Shown here one piece after another: positions 1 to 8,261 of a stretch of DNA of 26,423 nt. The notes beneath the pieces are model-generated. The model did not search any database. It was not told where the DNA came from and was given only the letters and a program-made list of their open reading frames with translations. Numbering within the stretch: the stretch's first letter is position 1; each line of letters begins with the position of its first letter. Position numbers and translations under genes: made by a program. This stretch comes from a virus: positions 1-26,423 of the IMG/VR virus record IMGVR_UViG_3300045009_000577. One strand, written 5' to 3'.

Positions 1-2148
1 ATTCCAAGCATCTCCGTCAAAAAAAGGATAGTACTTAGATTGTATTGTTTTTATTGTGAAAGAAGATGTTGAATTTGAAGTACTTTGAGCGCTTTTATAT
101 CTTAAATAGCCATAAGCATAACTACCACTCCTTGATGAAGTAGAAAATGCTCTGTAACTTACTAGCTCTAAATTATTATATACTTTGTTACTATTTTTAG
201 AATCCTCTATAGACCATAAACTCATACTAAGGCTAGATGAATTTGTTGTCCTAAACCTAAATTCAGATACACGAGGTGCGGAAACCTGATTTTCATTTGG
301 AGGGATTGATTGTCCCCACGGAATTTTTACAAATTGATTTCCGTCAAATTTTAGTAAATACTGATATCTGTAACTTTTATGCGTCGGGTTGTACTTAGGA
401 GGTCTTGCTCCACCGTATTCCTTTATGCTAATTAATGTCTGAGGTATTCCATATATAGACAATAGCGTTTTTAAACTACGTTCTGTGCCCTTTGTTTTTA
501 AAAGAGTCGGTATGTTATTTACTATTCTTCTCCAAATCTGATGTGTGAGATATTCATGAGCCTGAGAAGCTAAAGTACCGGTTTCTAAAAAACTTCCTGT
601 ATTATCAGTACCTAGTTTATATAGCCAAAGATTACTTAATTGATATCCATTATTTACTTCCCATCCTAATGATTTCGCATAAGTTTTTAAAAGCTCATTA
701 GGAATTCCTCTTTTAGGATGTTCATCTCTTCTATGAATAGAAGTAAGTTCTTTAGTAAAAGCATATAAATTATCAAAGTGCTGTCCTATCATATCAAGAA
801 AAACAAAATATTCGGAGTTGTCCGGATTGTTTACGATATGACCAGGAGTAGCTTCATATAAGGTATTATAATTTCTACTATCGAATCTACTAGCTTTTGA
901 TAAAGAAGATGAATACCAATAATTGTATGCAGAAGATGTTATATGATAGTTATAATACTTATTGTTTGATATATACTTAGGAGCCGGGGTAATGCTTCCT
1001 GTTATGTCATAAGAAAAAATACTACCAGAAGAATAGTACAAATAATTCTCAAATTCATCAAAACTATTTTTAACCTGATAAGACCTTTTTATTATTTTGT
1101 TATAATCAGCAATACCAAACAGACTCCCCGAACCATTGCTATTTTTTATCGCATTACTTTGGCTATTATAAAATTCTATTAACTGTAATTTATAATTATA
1201 ATTCTTTAATCTTTCTTGAGCAGATCCATAAAATACAAAATTAGAAAAATCAGAATAGTCTATATTTAAAGGAACAGAAGCGGAGGATGATATAACTCTG
1301 TTTATTATAGTGTTGGCTGTTTCATACTTTGAATCCAATAAAGTATCCCAATAGTGATAAATATTTTCATCTTTTGAAGGCAATAAACTATTCCATGTAC
1401 TATAATTAGTAGATTCTCCGCTAGTTGTATTTATCGAATAATTTGGAGTTAAAGTTCTAGGTTCACTAACTACTTCAGGGGATGTAACAGTAAATGAATC
1501 AAAATAATCTTCTGCTACTTTATAGCATATATGAAGTAGATTTCCTGTTTTTAAATTTTCTACAGGATTAAATAATTTAACATAAATTACATATTCATCT
1601 TCACAATCTACTTTTATATTTATAATTGAATAAATTTTATTCTCCCCTAAATTTATTACAATATTATTAATAAATCCTAATGTTCTTAAATAAGATGCTT
1701 TTTCTTTAAATAACTCTAATTTATTTATTATATCGGGATTATTTTTTAGGTAATTAGGCCTTATTGCTAATTTTAATTCTAACTCATCCGGACTTATTTC
1801 TTGAATATAAAAATATTGATTATCTATATCACCAAAAATATTATACAAAAAATTAAAACATAATTTATAAGTTCCTTCAAATATTTCAGAATCAAAAAAT
1901 AATTTACATACATCAAAATTTATATCATCATAAGTAGAATCAAAATCATTTCTTACATTATAAGCAGATTTAACTAAATCATAGTTTGTATTATAAATGT
2001 GAGAATCTATTGAAAATGGATTTTTTATATCATCCACTATTCCTTTTGATATATCTAAACTCATAAATGGTTCATAATCAAATGATACTCCTTCAATTAA
2101 TGATGATGAATCCTTTATTTTATCTTTATTTATGAATCTATCTATCAT
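1..2148 (-). CDS. Baseplate/tail structural protein with LamG-like domain (C-terminus cut by window edge)
   Basis: An open frame of 716 codons runs from an ATG at 2148 to base 1 without a stop, so the C-terminus lies outside the window. The ATG overlaps the TGA of the upstream gene (ATGA), which suggests coupled translation. The N-terminal third is Asn/Asp-rich and unrecognised. A middle helical region holds a KTKGTERSLKTLLSIYGIP segment near 450-510, the kind of 'short chain, KGT, helix, G-x-P' motif seen in baseplate proteins of the P2 GpI/tail-protein-I type and in many marine phage structural proteins. The last part, about base 360 down to 1, reads like a concanavalin/LamG sandwich (LLKFDGNQFVKIPW, VSEFRFRTT, YYPFFDGDAW) and is incomplete. 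Its place downstream of gp25 and gp6 fits a wedge or tail-periphery role. The GpI comparison is inference; a structural tail role is fairly secure. Confidence 0.75.
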   Translation of the reverse strand, partial: MIDRFINKDKIKDSSSLIEGVSFDYEPFMSLDISKGIVDDIKNPFSIDSHIYNTNYDLVKSAYNVRNDFDSTYDDINFDVCKLFFDSEIFEGTYKLCFNFLYNIFGDIDNQYFYIQEISPDELELKLAIRPNYLKNNPDIINKLELFKEKASYLRTLGFINNIVINLGENKIYSIINIKVDCEDEYVIYVKLFNPVENLKTGNLLHICYKVAEDYFDSFTVTSPEVVSEPRTLTPNYSINTTSGESTNYSTWNSLLPSKDENIYHYWDTLLDSKYETANTIINRVISSSASVPLNIDYSDFSNFVFYGSAQERLKNYNYKLQLIEFYNSQSNAIKNSNGSGSLFGIADYNKIIKRSYQVKNSFDEFENYLYYSSGSIFSYDITGSITPAPKYISNNKYYNYHITSSAYNYWYSSSLSKASRFDSRNYNTLYEATPGHIVNNPDNSEYFVFLDMIGQHFDNLYAFTKELTSIHRRDEHPKRGIPNELLKTYAKSLGWEVNNGYQLSNLWLYKLGTDNTGSFLETGTLASQAHEYLTHQIWRRIVNNIPTLLKTKGTERSLKTLLSIYGIPQTLISIKEYGGARPPKYNPTHKSYRYQYLLKFDGNQFVKIPWGQSIPPNENQVSAPRVSEFRFRTTNSSSLSMSLWSIEDSKNSNKVYNNLELVSYRAFSTSSRSGSYAYGYLRYKSAQSTSNSTSSFTIKTIQSKYYPFFDGDAWN

Positions 2149-4289
2149 ATTTGATTATTGAATTGATTTTGATTATTTACAATATTTGAATAATCTGCAA
2201 ACTCTATAGTATTACCGGGAATCCCAGAACCGTAAACTCTATCTCCTGTTCTGTCAGACCCGCCGGTTCCTCCTGTATCTCCTCCTCCTGTACTTCCACC
2301 TGTTCCCCCACCGGTATTACCTCCTGTTCCATTACCACCACCAGTATTACCTCCTGTTGTAGAACATTCTAAATTGCCTATTTCTATATTAACACTAGTT
2401 ACTTTTCTACTTCCTAATTCTGTTTCATTGATAGTCATTGAGCCACCTCTATATTGATAAGTTTTATAGGAAGTCAGACCTGTAGTTAGTGTTGCTATTT
2501 GACCTACTATATCTATTTTTTGATATGTGTAAATAACTTCTCCTTGTCCGTCACATGGATGTAACGCATATATAGTTACATCTTTTCCACCAGAAGGTCC
2601 GGAACCACCACCGACTTGAAGACAACTAGTTATCCCTTCCGCTTTTCTAAGTGATGTAAATAAAGTAATTCCATTAACTGTCTTTAAAAATTCAGGATTT
2701 GATCCGTCCCAATAATAAAAACCCTGATTAATAATATTGAAATATATTTGATTTCTTAATGGCTCAACAGAAGTATAGCCAGGACCTTTACTAGGATCAC
2801 AAGAATAAACTTTCCAATATCTATTACCTGCTCCGGTACCAGTACCTGTTCCTGTGCCTACATTTATTGTAGTAGTGGTACTTGTGGTAGAAGTAGTACT
2901 TGTAGTAGAAGTAGTACTTGTAGTAGAAGTAGTACTTGTAGTATTTCCGGTACCTACATTTATTGTAGTTGTGCTTGTAGTAGATGTAGTACTTGTATTA
3001 TCTTTTGGACATTCAGGACAAATAGAATTAGTTCCGGATGCTCCAGTTGGTCCAGCAGGTCCTTGAGGGCCTAGCCCGCCAGGTTGACCATTCTGTCCGG
3101 GTTGTCCATTTTGCCCACTTGGTCCTGTTGGTCCTGTGTTACCAGGCTGTCCGATTGGTCCAATAGGTCCTGTTGGTCCAATAGGTCCAGCAGGTCCAGC
3201 AGGTCCGGGTTGCCCGTCCCTTCCATCTCTTCCATCTCTTCCAGCAGGTCCAGGTAATCCACTACCTCCACCAATTACATTCAATCCATCTTTACCATCT
3301 TTGCCAGGTCTTCCTTCAGAACCGCTAACAATTATAACAATAGGTTCCTTGTCTTCGCAGCAGTTGGACGGTATGTTGTTTATAATTGGAACAACAGGGT
3401 CAATAATGTTTCTTACTTTTTTCCTAACCGCAGGTGTCCATGATGAAGATAAATCAACACAATTTCCATTATTGTTAGTGTTTATAAAATAGTATGTATA
3501 TCCTTCTAATGGTCTTGCTCCAACTTCTGCAATCTTAACAAAAGTTCCTAATGGGTAAGTAGATAATTCAGAGAAATCTACTCGTTCAATAGATATTACA
3601 TCGTTATATGTTTTATTTCTCTCAAACATCATAACTTCCAATGTCTCGTTATTTGGAATAAGACATACAGAAATATCAGTCAATGCTTGTTCATTTGCTC
3701 CAATAAAATAGTTGAAATTTGCGTCGATTAATTTAGATATAACAAAGTCAGAAACAATTACTTTTTCAGGCCTAACAAAATAATACCCGGGGTCTACCGA
3801 TAGACTTGTTCCTTGTAATTTATAGCTTATAGGAACGTATTTTATTCCTTTGAGATTTACTTTTAATTTTGGTTTGTTTGCTTTACTTATATCTTCGGAG
3901 GAGTATCTATTTTTATTCTGTCCTTCGATTTCAGGAATTCTTTCATTTATTGTTCCAAATATTACTTTTTCTACATTTCCCTCATATCTTCTAATAATCT
4001 TATAATTTATGTAATCATCATTTGAGTCAGATGTCAATATAACATTTTTAGGGATTGGAAGAGTTATTTCTAATTTATTATTTACATTTAATGCATCTCC
4101 AATTTTTATTAATTCTTTAGATTCTGCCGTGGTAAATCTTCCAGACATATATTTCACAAACTCATCTACATGATATTGACCTTTATAGATGTCTCCATTT
4201 AAATAAGTAAATTCACCATTAGATAAATTAGGACCTGTTCTTCTATTATTAGGGTCAGATACTCTATGTATGTCTTTCTTTTCCTCCAC
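2145..4289 (-). CDS. Collagen-like tail/baseplate structural protein with Thr-Ser repeats
   Basis: A 714-residue protein starting at GTG 4289, which overlaps the TAG of the gene before it (TAGTG). The first in-frame ATG is near codon 48, so GTG is the likely start, although it is unusual here. Residues 1-320 form a globular head with a YLNGDIYKGQYHVDEF segment resembling a motif common in marine phage structural proteins. Residues 324-419 are collagen-like Gly-X-Y, rich in GPA/GPI/GPT and GRD. A CPECPKD cysteine pair follows, then residues 432-474 of TTS repeats carrying two INVGTG segments. Residues 489-640 form another domain (RYWKVYSCDPS... FYYWDGSNPEF), and a Gly/Thr-rich tail follows. 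The layout suggests a trimeric fibre-like appendage on the baseplate. No enzymatic domain is visible. Confidence 0.8.
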   Translation of the reverse strand: MEEKKDIHRVSDPNNRRTGPNLSNGEFTYLNGDIYKGQYHVDEFVKYMSGRFTTAESKELIKIGDALNVNNKLEITLPIPKNVILTSDSNDDYINYKIIRRYEGNVEKVIFGTINERIPEIEGQNKNRYSSEDISKANKPKLKVNLKGIKYVPISYKLQGTSLSVDPGYYFVRPEKVIVSDFVISKLIDANFNYFIGANEQALTDISVCLIPNNETLEVMMFERNKTYNDVISIERVDFSELSTYPLGTFVKIAEVGARPLEGYTYYFINTNNNGNCVDLSSSWTPAVRKKVRNIIDPVVPIINNIPSNCCEDKEPIVIIVSGSEGRPGKDGKDGLNVIGGGSGLPGPAGRDGRDGRDGQPGPAGPAGPIGPTGPIGPIGQPGNTGPTGPSGQNGQPGQNGQPGGLGPQGPAGPTGASGTNSICPECPKDNTSTTSTTSTTTINVGTGNTTSTTSTTSTTSTTSTTSTTSTTTTINVGTGTGTGTGAGNRYWKVYSCDPSKGPGYTSVEPLRNQIYFNIINQGFYYWDGSNPEFLKTVNGITLFTSLRKAEGITSCLQVGGGSGPSGGKDVTIYALHPCDGQGEVIYTYQKIDIVGQIATLTTGLTSYKTYQYRGGSMTINETELGSRKVTSVNIEIGNLECSTTGGNTGGGNGTGGNTGGGTGGSTGGGDTGGTGGSDRTGDRVYGSGIPGNTIEFADYSNIVNNQNQFNNQI
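2868..2996 (-). repeat. Thr-Thr-Ser minisatellite with two INVGTG modules
   Basis: Residues 432-474 are tandem TTS triplets. At DNA level the core is an 18-base unit (plus strand GTACTTGTAGTAGAAGTA) repeated about three times. Two near-copies of the segment encoding INVGTG border it, so a longer module was duplicated as well. The repeat is in frame, so unit gain or loss would only change linker length. Confidence 0.85.
3033..3320 (-). repeat. Collagen-like Gly-X-Y region (GPx/GRD type)
   Basis: Residues 324-419 of the 714-residue protein are Gly-X-Y triplets with one short break near GGGSG. Pro-Ala, Pro-Ile and Pro-Thr triplets dominate, with a run of GRD triplets near the start. In phage fibres such regions form trimeric collagen-like stalks. 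Confidence 0.85.
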
Positions 4290-5413
4290 TATTTACTAAC
4301 TTTAAAATATATAGAATCATCAATTGTTTTTTCAATGTCTCCTCCATCCATTTTCACTTTAATTAAAACTTTATAATATCGATTTGGAAGAAATGTATTA
4401 AAATTTACTTTAAAATAATTTCCTTTACTATCACAGCTTATTACATTATTATCATCAAATGGAACAACATACATAGATGTTTGTTCATCTTGTATAGCAT
4501 AGTAAGAAGATGTTGGTAATCTTTTACTTGATATGTAATTAGATGATGTAGAATATGTTTTAACTGGGATTCTGTCTCTTACTAAGAATCTAAATTTTGT
4601 TTTATCTGTTGGGTAGTAAGATGCTTTTTTATTTTTGAAATGTATGATGAAGTCTTCATTAGGTACTTGAGTGAATGAAGATGTTCCGGAGAAGTCTGCA
4701 TCATTCCATACGATATCTATTCTTGGTATGAATATAGTGTGAGTTTCCCTGCCGAAAAATTTGATTGAGCCCATTTCTTCTGAACTCTTTTCATCAACAT
4801 CACTTCTTTTTATTATAAGTCCATTATTTTGAATAGAACCTGAAATCCATTTGTGAACAATGTTAGTTATGTCCATTCTAATATCAGGAATTTCTTGATC
4901 AAATGACTGTGATGCAACATAACCACTTTGGTAGTACCAATTACCACCTCCTTTTTGAGTAACATAAGAACCTGTAGTTCCAGCAACAAAAGAACCAGTA
5001 GTCCATTTTTTACCTGTATTGTTAAAATAACCATCTCTATATGTCCACGAGACTCCTTCTTTTATATAAGGTGCAGCAATAAAATATCCTTTTCCTTGAT
5101 TCCACGATTGACTCACTGGATAAGCATATAAAGAATATGATAAAGATAAATTTTCTGCTTGAGCGGAGAATAAATTAAGGTAATATTTACTAGATTTTTT
5201 TATAGTTCCATTTTGAATTAATTTATTTATCTCAGCAGTATCTAGTTGCAATAATATTCTAGAATTGTAGTTATAATCCCAATAGATATTATCAGAATCT
5301 ATTGTTTTTGCTGTTATTTTTTCCAACTCAATTATTTGATCTAAACCTGTATTCATATCAGGTTTTCTCTCATAAATAGTTGCGTCTCTTGTTGGATATA
5401 CTGAATATTGCAT
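4289..5413 (-). CDS. DNRLRE-like beta-sandwich tail/baseplate protein
   Basis: A 374-residue protein. The first ~235 residues follow the pattern of DNRLRE-type domains: DATIYE near the start, RILLQLD, a YLNLFSAQAENLSLSYSLYA strand pair, a W-rich middle (SWNQGKG, VSWTYRDG, NWYYQSG), MDITNIVHKWISG, NNGLIIKR and FFGRETHTIF. The C-terminal ~130 residues are a second beta-rich domain (FIIHFKNKKASYYPTDKTKFRF, then YYKVLIKVKMDGG) of a type often seen in phage structural proteins. It lies two bases after gp6 and overlaps the collagen-like gene by one base, so it is probably a baseplate-decorating or connector component. DNRLRE domains are known mainly from secreted and adhesive bacterial proteins. 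The assignment is by motif reading only. Confidence 0.65.
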   Translation of the reverse strand: MQYSVYPTRDATIYERKPDMNTGLDQIIELEKITAKTIDSDNIYWDYNYNSRILLQLDTAEINKLIQNGTIKKSSKYYLNLFSAQAENLSLSYSLYAYPVSQSWNQGKGYFIAAPYIKEGVSWTYRDGYFNNTGKKWTTGSFVAGTTGSYVTQKGGGNWYYQSGYVASQSFDQEIPDIRMDITNIVHKWISGSIQNNGLIIKRSDVDEKSSEEMGSIKFFGRETHTIFIPRIDIVWNDADFSGTSSFTQVPNEDFIIHFKNKKASYYPTDKTKFRFLVRDRIPVKTYSTSSNYISSKRLPTSSYYAIQDEQTSMYVVPFDDNNVISCDSKGNYFKVNFNTFLPNRYYKVLIKVKMDGGDIEKTIDDSIYFKVSK

Positions 5414-5414
5414 T

Positions 5415-7301
5415 TTATGATAGATTTACTACTCTTCCTAATATGTCTTTATTTTTAAATTTAACTTCAAAAATAGATGGGTCTAAAGCAGGATATAAAA
5501 TATTATTTCTAGTCGCTGTAGCTATATCGTAATAATTTCCTGAATATCCCTCATCTTCTTTGTATTTATTATGTATATCAAAATTCAATATATTTTTTAC
5601 ACCGGGTACATCCTTAATTAAACACATAACTTCACTTATATAAATAGGTTGACCTATCTGCATTTTATCATTAGAAAAATAATCTCTAAGATTTGATAAA
5701 CATTGTAAAAGAACTTCATTTGAATTATAAGTAGGGGATGTCAATATTTCAAAACTTATTGCTATATTAATAATGAAAGCATCTCTAATATTTATAGCGT
5801 CTGTCAACATCCTATATTGAAGTAAATAATTTTTAAGATTCATTTTTACTGCCATGTTTAAAGGAGTAAAATTCTTATTATTATCATATCCTAATAAATA
5901 TAAATTTAAAGATAATGGATTTGGAACAAAATCAAATGTTCCATAGGCTCTAGTTTGTGCATCTCTTTCAATATGAGATTTAGCAATAGCTCCAAATTTA
6001 GGTGGCATAGTGTAACATCTTACCATATAGTCGTCTTTTGTCACCGCCCTATTTTGTGATGCAAAGTGATTTATAGCCTCCTCTCTTAAAACTTCTATGG
6101 GCTTGTCAGAAATACCTCCTCTTGCTGGTTCTGGGTTATTTATAGCAAGAGATCCTATAGCTGCATTATATAGAGTAGAATCTAAAGCACCTAAAGGAGT
6201 AAGTACATTTATTGATGATATAGTAGTTATAGAATTAGCCGGAACATTATCAGGAATTCCTCCTCCTATTGTATATCGAACAGTTAAAGTAGTATTTGAT
6301 GGAGCACTACCATAAGTCTTCGTGTACAAAAAGTTTTCAGGAGATATGCTTAAATCTACAATTCTTTCAAAATAGTTTAAACCAGATCCTACATTGAAAG
6401 GATTTGGTACAATTTCTTCGTCTACTTCACTACTAACACCTCCTCCAAATTGTATTTCAGTTCTGTCATCTAATCTAAGTCTAGTAACAAATCTTTTTTC
6501 AGTTTGTAAATATGTCAATAAGTATGGAGCCGAGTCTCTATATTGAGATAAATTTTGATCATTATGCGGTAAATTCTGGACTGGAATAGGTATTGTGTCT
6601 TGAGCTAAATAAGGAACTTCGTACCATTTATTTCCGTCCGAATCTGTTATGCTTAGTATTTCTAATACATTAGTTTCTGGTAAAGTTATCTTATTGTAAG
6701 GTTTAGGTGTAGCAAACGTATATTCTCTAGATATAATAGTCCCAGAAACAGCTTTTACTTTTTTTCTAAACAAGTAGTTTTCAACTTCTCCTGTATTATC
6801 AATAGAATATACAGATATTTCAGTAGGGTCTAATGAAGAACTATATCTAAAATCAATAGAATCTATAGCCCTAAAAGTTACAGCTTCGTCACTAGAAGCT
6901 ATCATATTAGCATCTATAGCTAATGCATATTTAAAATCAGGTTTATTATTAGGTCCAGTTCCAGTAGCAGGAACTATTTGATATATATCCAAATCTACAG
7001 ATGCTCCTGTTATAAGGGCAGGTTTAAAACCTAAAGAATTAGCTATATTATATAAATTAATTTTTTCTTGTACAGTAGATAAAAGAGATTCTCTTAATTG
7101 TATATCAGTGTAAAAAGATAGAACATCTCCAACATAAGATGCTAACTCTATAAACATCATACCCGGGGAGGCTTCATTGAAATCATTATAAGTATCTGGA
7201 AAATAGTTTTTAGAAAAATCTATAAGAGATTGCCTAAATTCTCCAAAATCTTTATTTACATATTTTACATCCTTGCTAATTAAATTACTTCTTTTACTCA
7301 T
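5415..7301 (-). CDS. Baseplate wedge protein, gp6-like (Baseplate J family)
   Basis: A 628-residue protein, close to T4 gp6 (about 660). The N-terminus carries the family signature: DVKYVNKDFGEFRQSLIDF followed by FNEASPGMMFIELASYVGDV and FYTDIQLRESLL at residues 41-72. A middle beta-rich part (RLRLDDRTEIQFGGG, TLTVRYTIGGG) leads to a Baseplate-J-like segment around residue 410 (RGGISDKPIEVLREEAINHF, AVTKDDYMVRC). In contractile tails gp6 dimers link neighbouring wedges into the baseplate ring that surrounds the hub and transmits the sheath-contraction signal. It is three bases downstream of gp25, the order expected for a wedge operon. Start at ATG 7301. Confidence 0.93.
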   Translation of the reverse strand: MSKRSNLISKDVKYVNKDFGEFRQSLIDFSKNYFPDTYNDFNEASPGMMFIELASYVGDVLSFYTDIQLRESLLSTVQEKINLYNIANSLGFKPALITGASVDLDIYQIVPATGTGPNNKPDFKYALAIDANMIASSDEAVTFRAIDSIDFRYSSSLDPTEISVYSIDNTGEVENYLFRKKVKAVSGTIISREYTFATPKPYNKITLPETNVLEILSITDSDGNKWYEVPYLAQDTIPIPVQNLPHNDQNLSQYRDSAPYLLTYLQTEKRFVTRLRLDDRTEIQFGGGVSSEVDEEIVPNPFNVGSGLNYFERIVDLSISPENFLYTKTYGSAPSNTTLTVRYTIGGGIPDNVPANSITTISSINVLTPLGALDSTLYNAAIGSLAINNPEPARGGISDKPIEVLREEAINHFASQNRAVTKDDYMVRCYTMPPKFGAIAKSHIERDAQTRAYGTFDFVPNPLSLNLYLLGYDNNKNFTPLNMAVKMNLKNYLLQYRMLTDAINIRDAFIINIAISFEILTSPTYNSNEVLLQCLSNLRDYFSNDKMQIGQPIYISEVMCLIKDVPGVKNILNFDIHNKYKEDEGYSGNYYDIATATRNNILYPALDPSIFEVKFKNKDILGRVVNLS

Positions 7302-7303
7302 TA

Positions 7304-7816
7304 TTATAGTATTTGAGCTGCCAAATCATTATTGGAATTATATATTATTATGGTTCGATTAGCACCTCTTTCTGTTACGGAAAAATTTATTCTAACATTA
7401 ACGGAATTTTCTGCTTCAGAATATCCGTAATTTTGATTCCCTCCAATAACAACATCTAGACTTATAAGTACTATATAAGGTAGCCAAAAACCGATATCCT
7501 CTTCTAAAGATGTTTCTAAAAAACCTCTATTAAAAGAACTATTTTGCTCAAATACAAAATCTCTTAAGATAGTTCCAAAAGTAGGATGCATATATCTCTC
7601 TCCTTTTCTAGTCATTAGTAAATTTATTAAATTACTAATAGCTTGATCTTCTGTTGTATAAGATAATTGAAAAGCTCCAACATCTCTAGCGGGTTTTTTA
7701 TTATAAGCTTCTAATGGACTTTTAACATAAGTATTTCGATTAAAAGGAAGTAGTATGCCTACTGCTTTATCTAATTTTACATCAGGTGGATATGCCTTAT
7801 ATATTATTCTAGCCAT
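7304..7816 (-). CDS. Baseplate wedge protein, gp25-like (GPW/gp25 family)
   Basis: A 170-residue protein, somewhat longer than T4 gp25 (132). It has the family signature: DQAISNLINLLMTRKGERYMHPTFGTILRDFVFEQ at about residues 58-91, in which the GER-x-M-x-P-x-FGT core is the conserved gp25 motif. The C-terminal half is beta-rich and ends with VNVRINFSVTERGANRTII. gp25 sits at the inner baseplate, joining wedge to sheath, and is among the most conserved parts of contractile injection machines. The ATG at 7816 overlaps the TAA of the preceding gene (TAATG). The N-terminal ~50 residues are an extension I cannot assign. Confidence 0.93.
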   Translation of the reverse strand: MARIIYKAYPPDVKLDKAVGILLPFNRNTYVKSPLEAYNKKPARDVGAFQLSYTTEDQAISNLINLLMTRKGERYMHPTFGTILRDFVFEQNSSFNRGFLETSLEEDIGFWLPYIVLISLDVVIGGNQNYGYSEAENSVNVRINFSVTERGANRTIIIYNSNNDLAAQIL

Positions 7817-8235
7817 TATTTTATTTTTTCCGCTTTCTTAAGCACAGGAGTATAATTTCTAGAAAGTAGCTTATTCATTAAATTACCTCCTTCCGATGAA
7901 GGTAATACTACTTTTCCATCCATATCAATAACAGGTTCATTTAGATAAGAATTTGATACGTTCGTATTTTCTGTGGTAACAGAAGGGCCGTAATCCATTT
8001 CAGAACTATTAAAAGGAGAAGTACCTGAAAGTAAGGAATCTAAAGACTTATAAGTTTTTGACTTATCGTTTTCATTTTTATATATAGGGGTTGTAATCTT
8101 ATTTGAATTTATAGAAGTGCTAAAATTACTATATGATAATTTATTAAATTCATCCCTAATAATAGATCTTACTTCTTTTTTTAGTTCTTGGGATATCTCT
8201 TTTATTAAAAATTTTATAAGTGAGTTCTTATCCAT
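7816..8235 (-). CDS. Unknown small protein between hub and gp25 genes
   Basis: A 139-residue protein with no family I recognise. Residues 1-35 form a charged amphipathic helix (NSLIKFLIKEISQELKKEVR) that could be a coiled coil. A Ser/Thr/Asn-rich low-complexity middle follows, then a short ordered-looking tail with VIDMDGKVVLPSSEGG and a basic end (LLSRNYTPVLKKAEKIK). No signal peptide or membrane segment. Its stop overlaps the gp25 start, and 26 bases separate it from the gp5-like gene. Position alone suggests a baseplate assembly factor or minor hub component. Confidence 0.75.
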   Translation of the reverse strand: MDKNSLIKFLIKEISQELKKEVRSIIRDEFNKLSYSNFSTSINSNKITTPIYKNENDKSKTYKSLDSLLSGTSPFNSSEMDYGPSVTTENTNVSNSYLNEPVIDMDGKVVLPSSEGGNLMNKLLSRNYTPVLKKAEKIK

Positions 8236-8261
8236 GTTTATAATAAATATTTATTTTGTTA

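Noticed and set aside
2854-3492. Plus-strand open frames across the collagen/TTS region
   Set aside because: They are low-complexity mirror readings of the Gly-X-Y and TTS codons of the minus-strand gene, with no independent coding signs.
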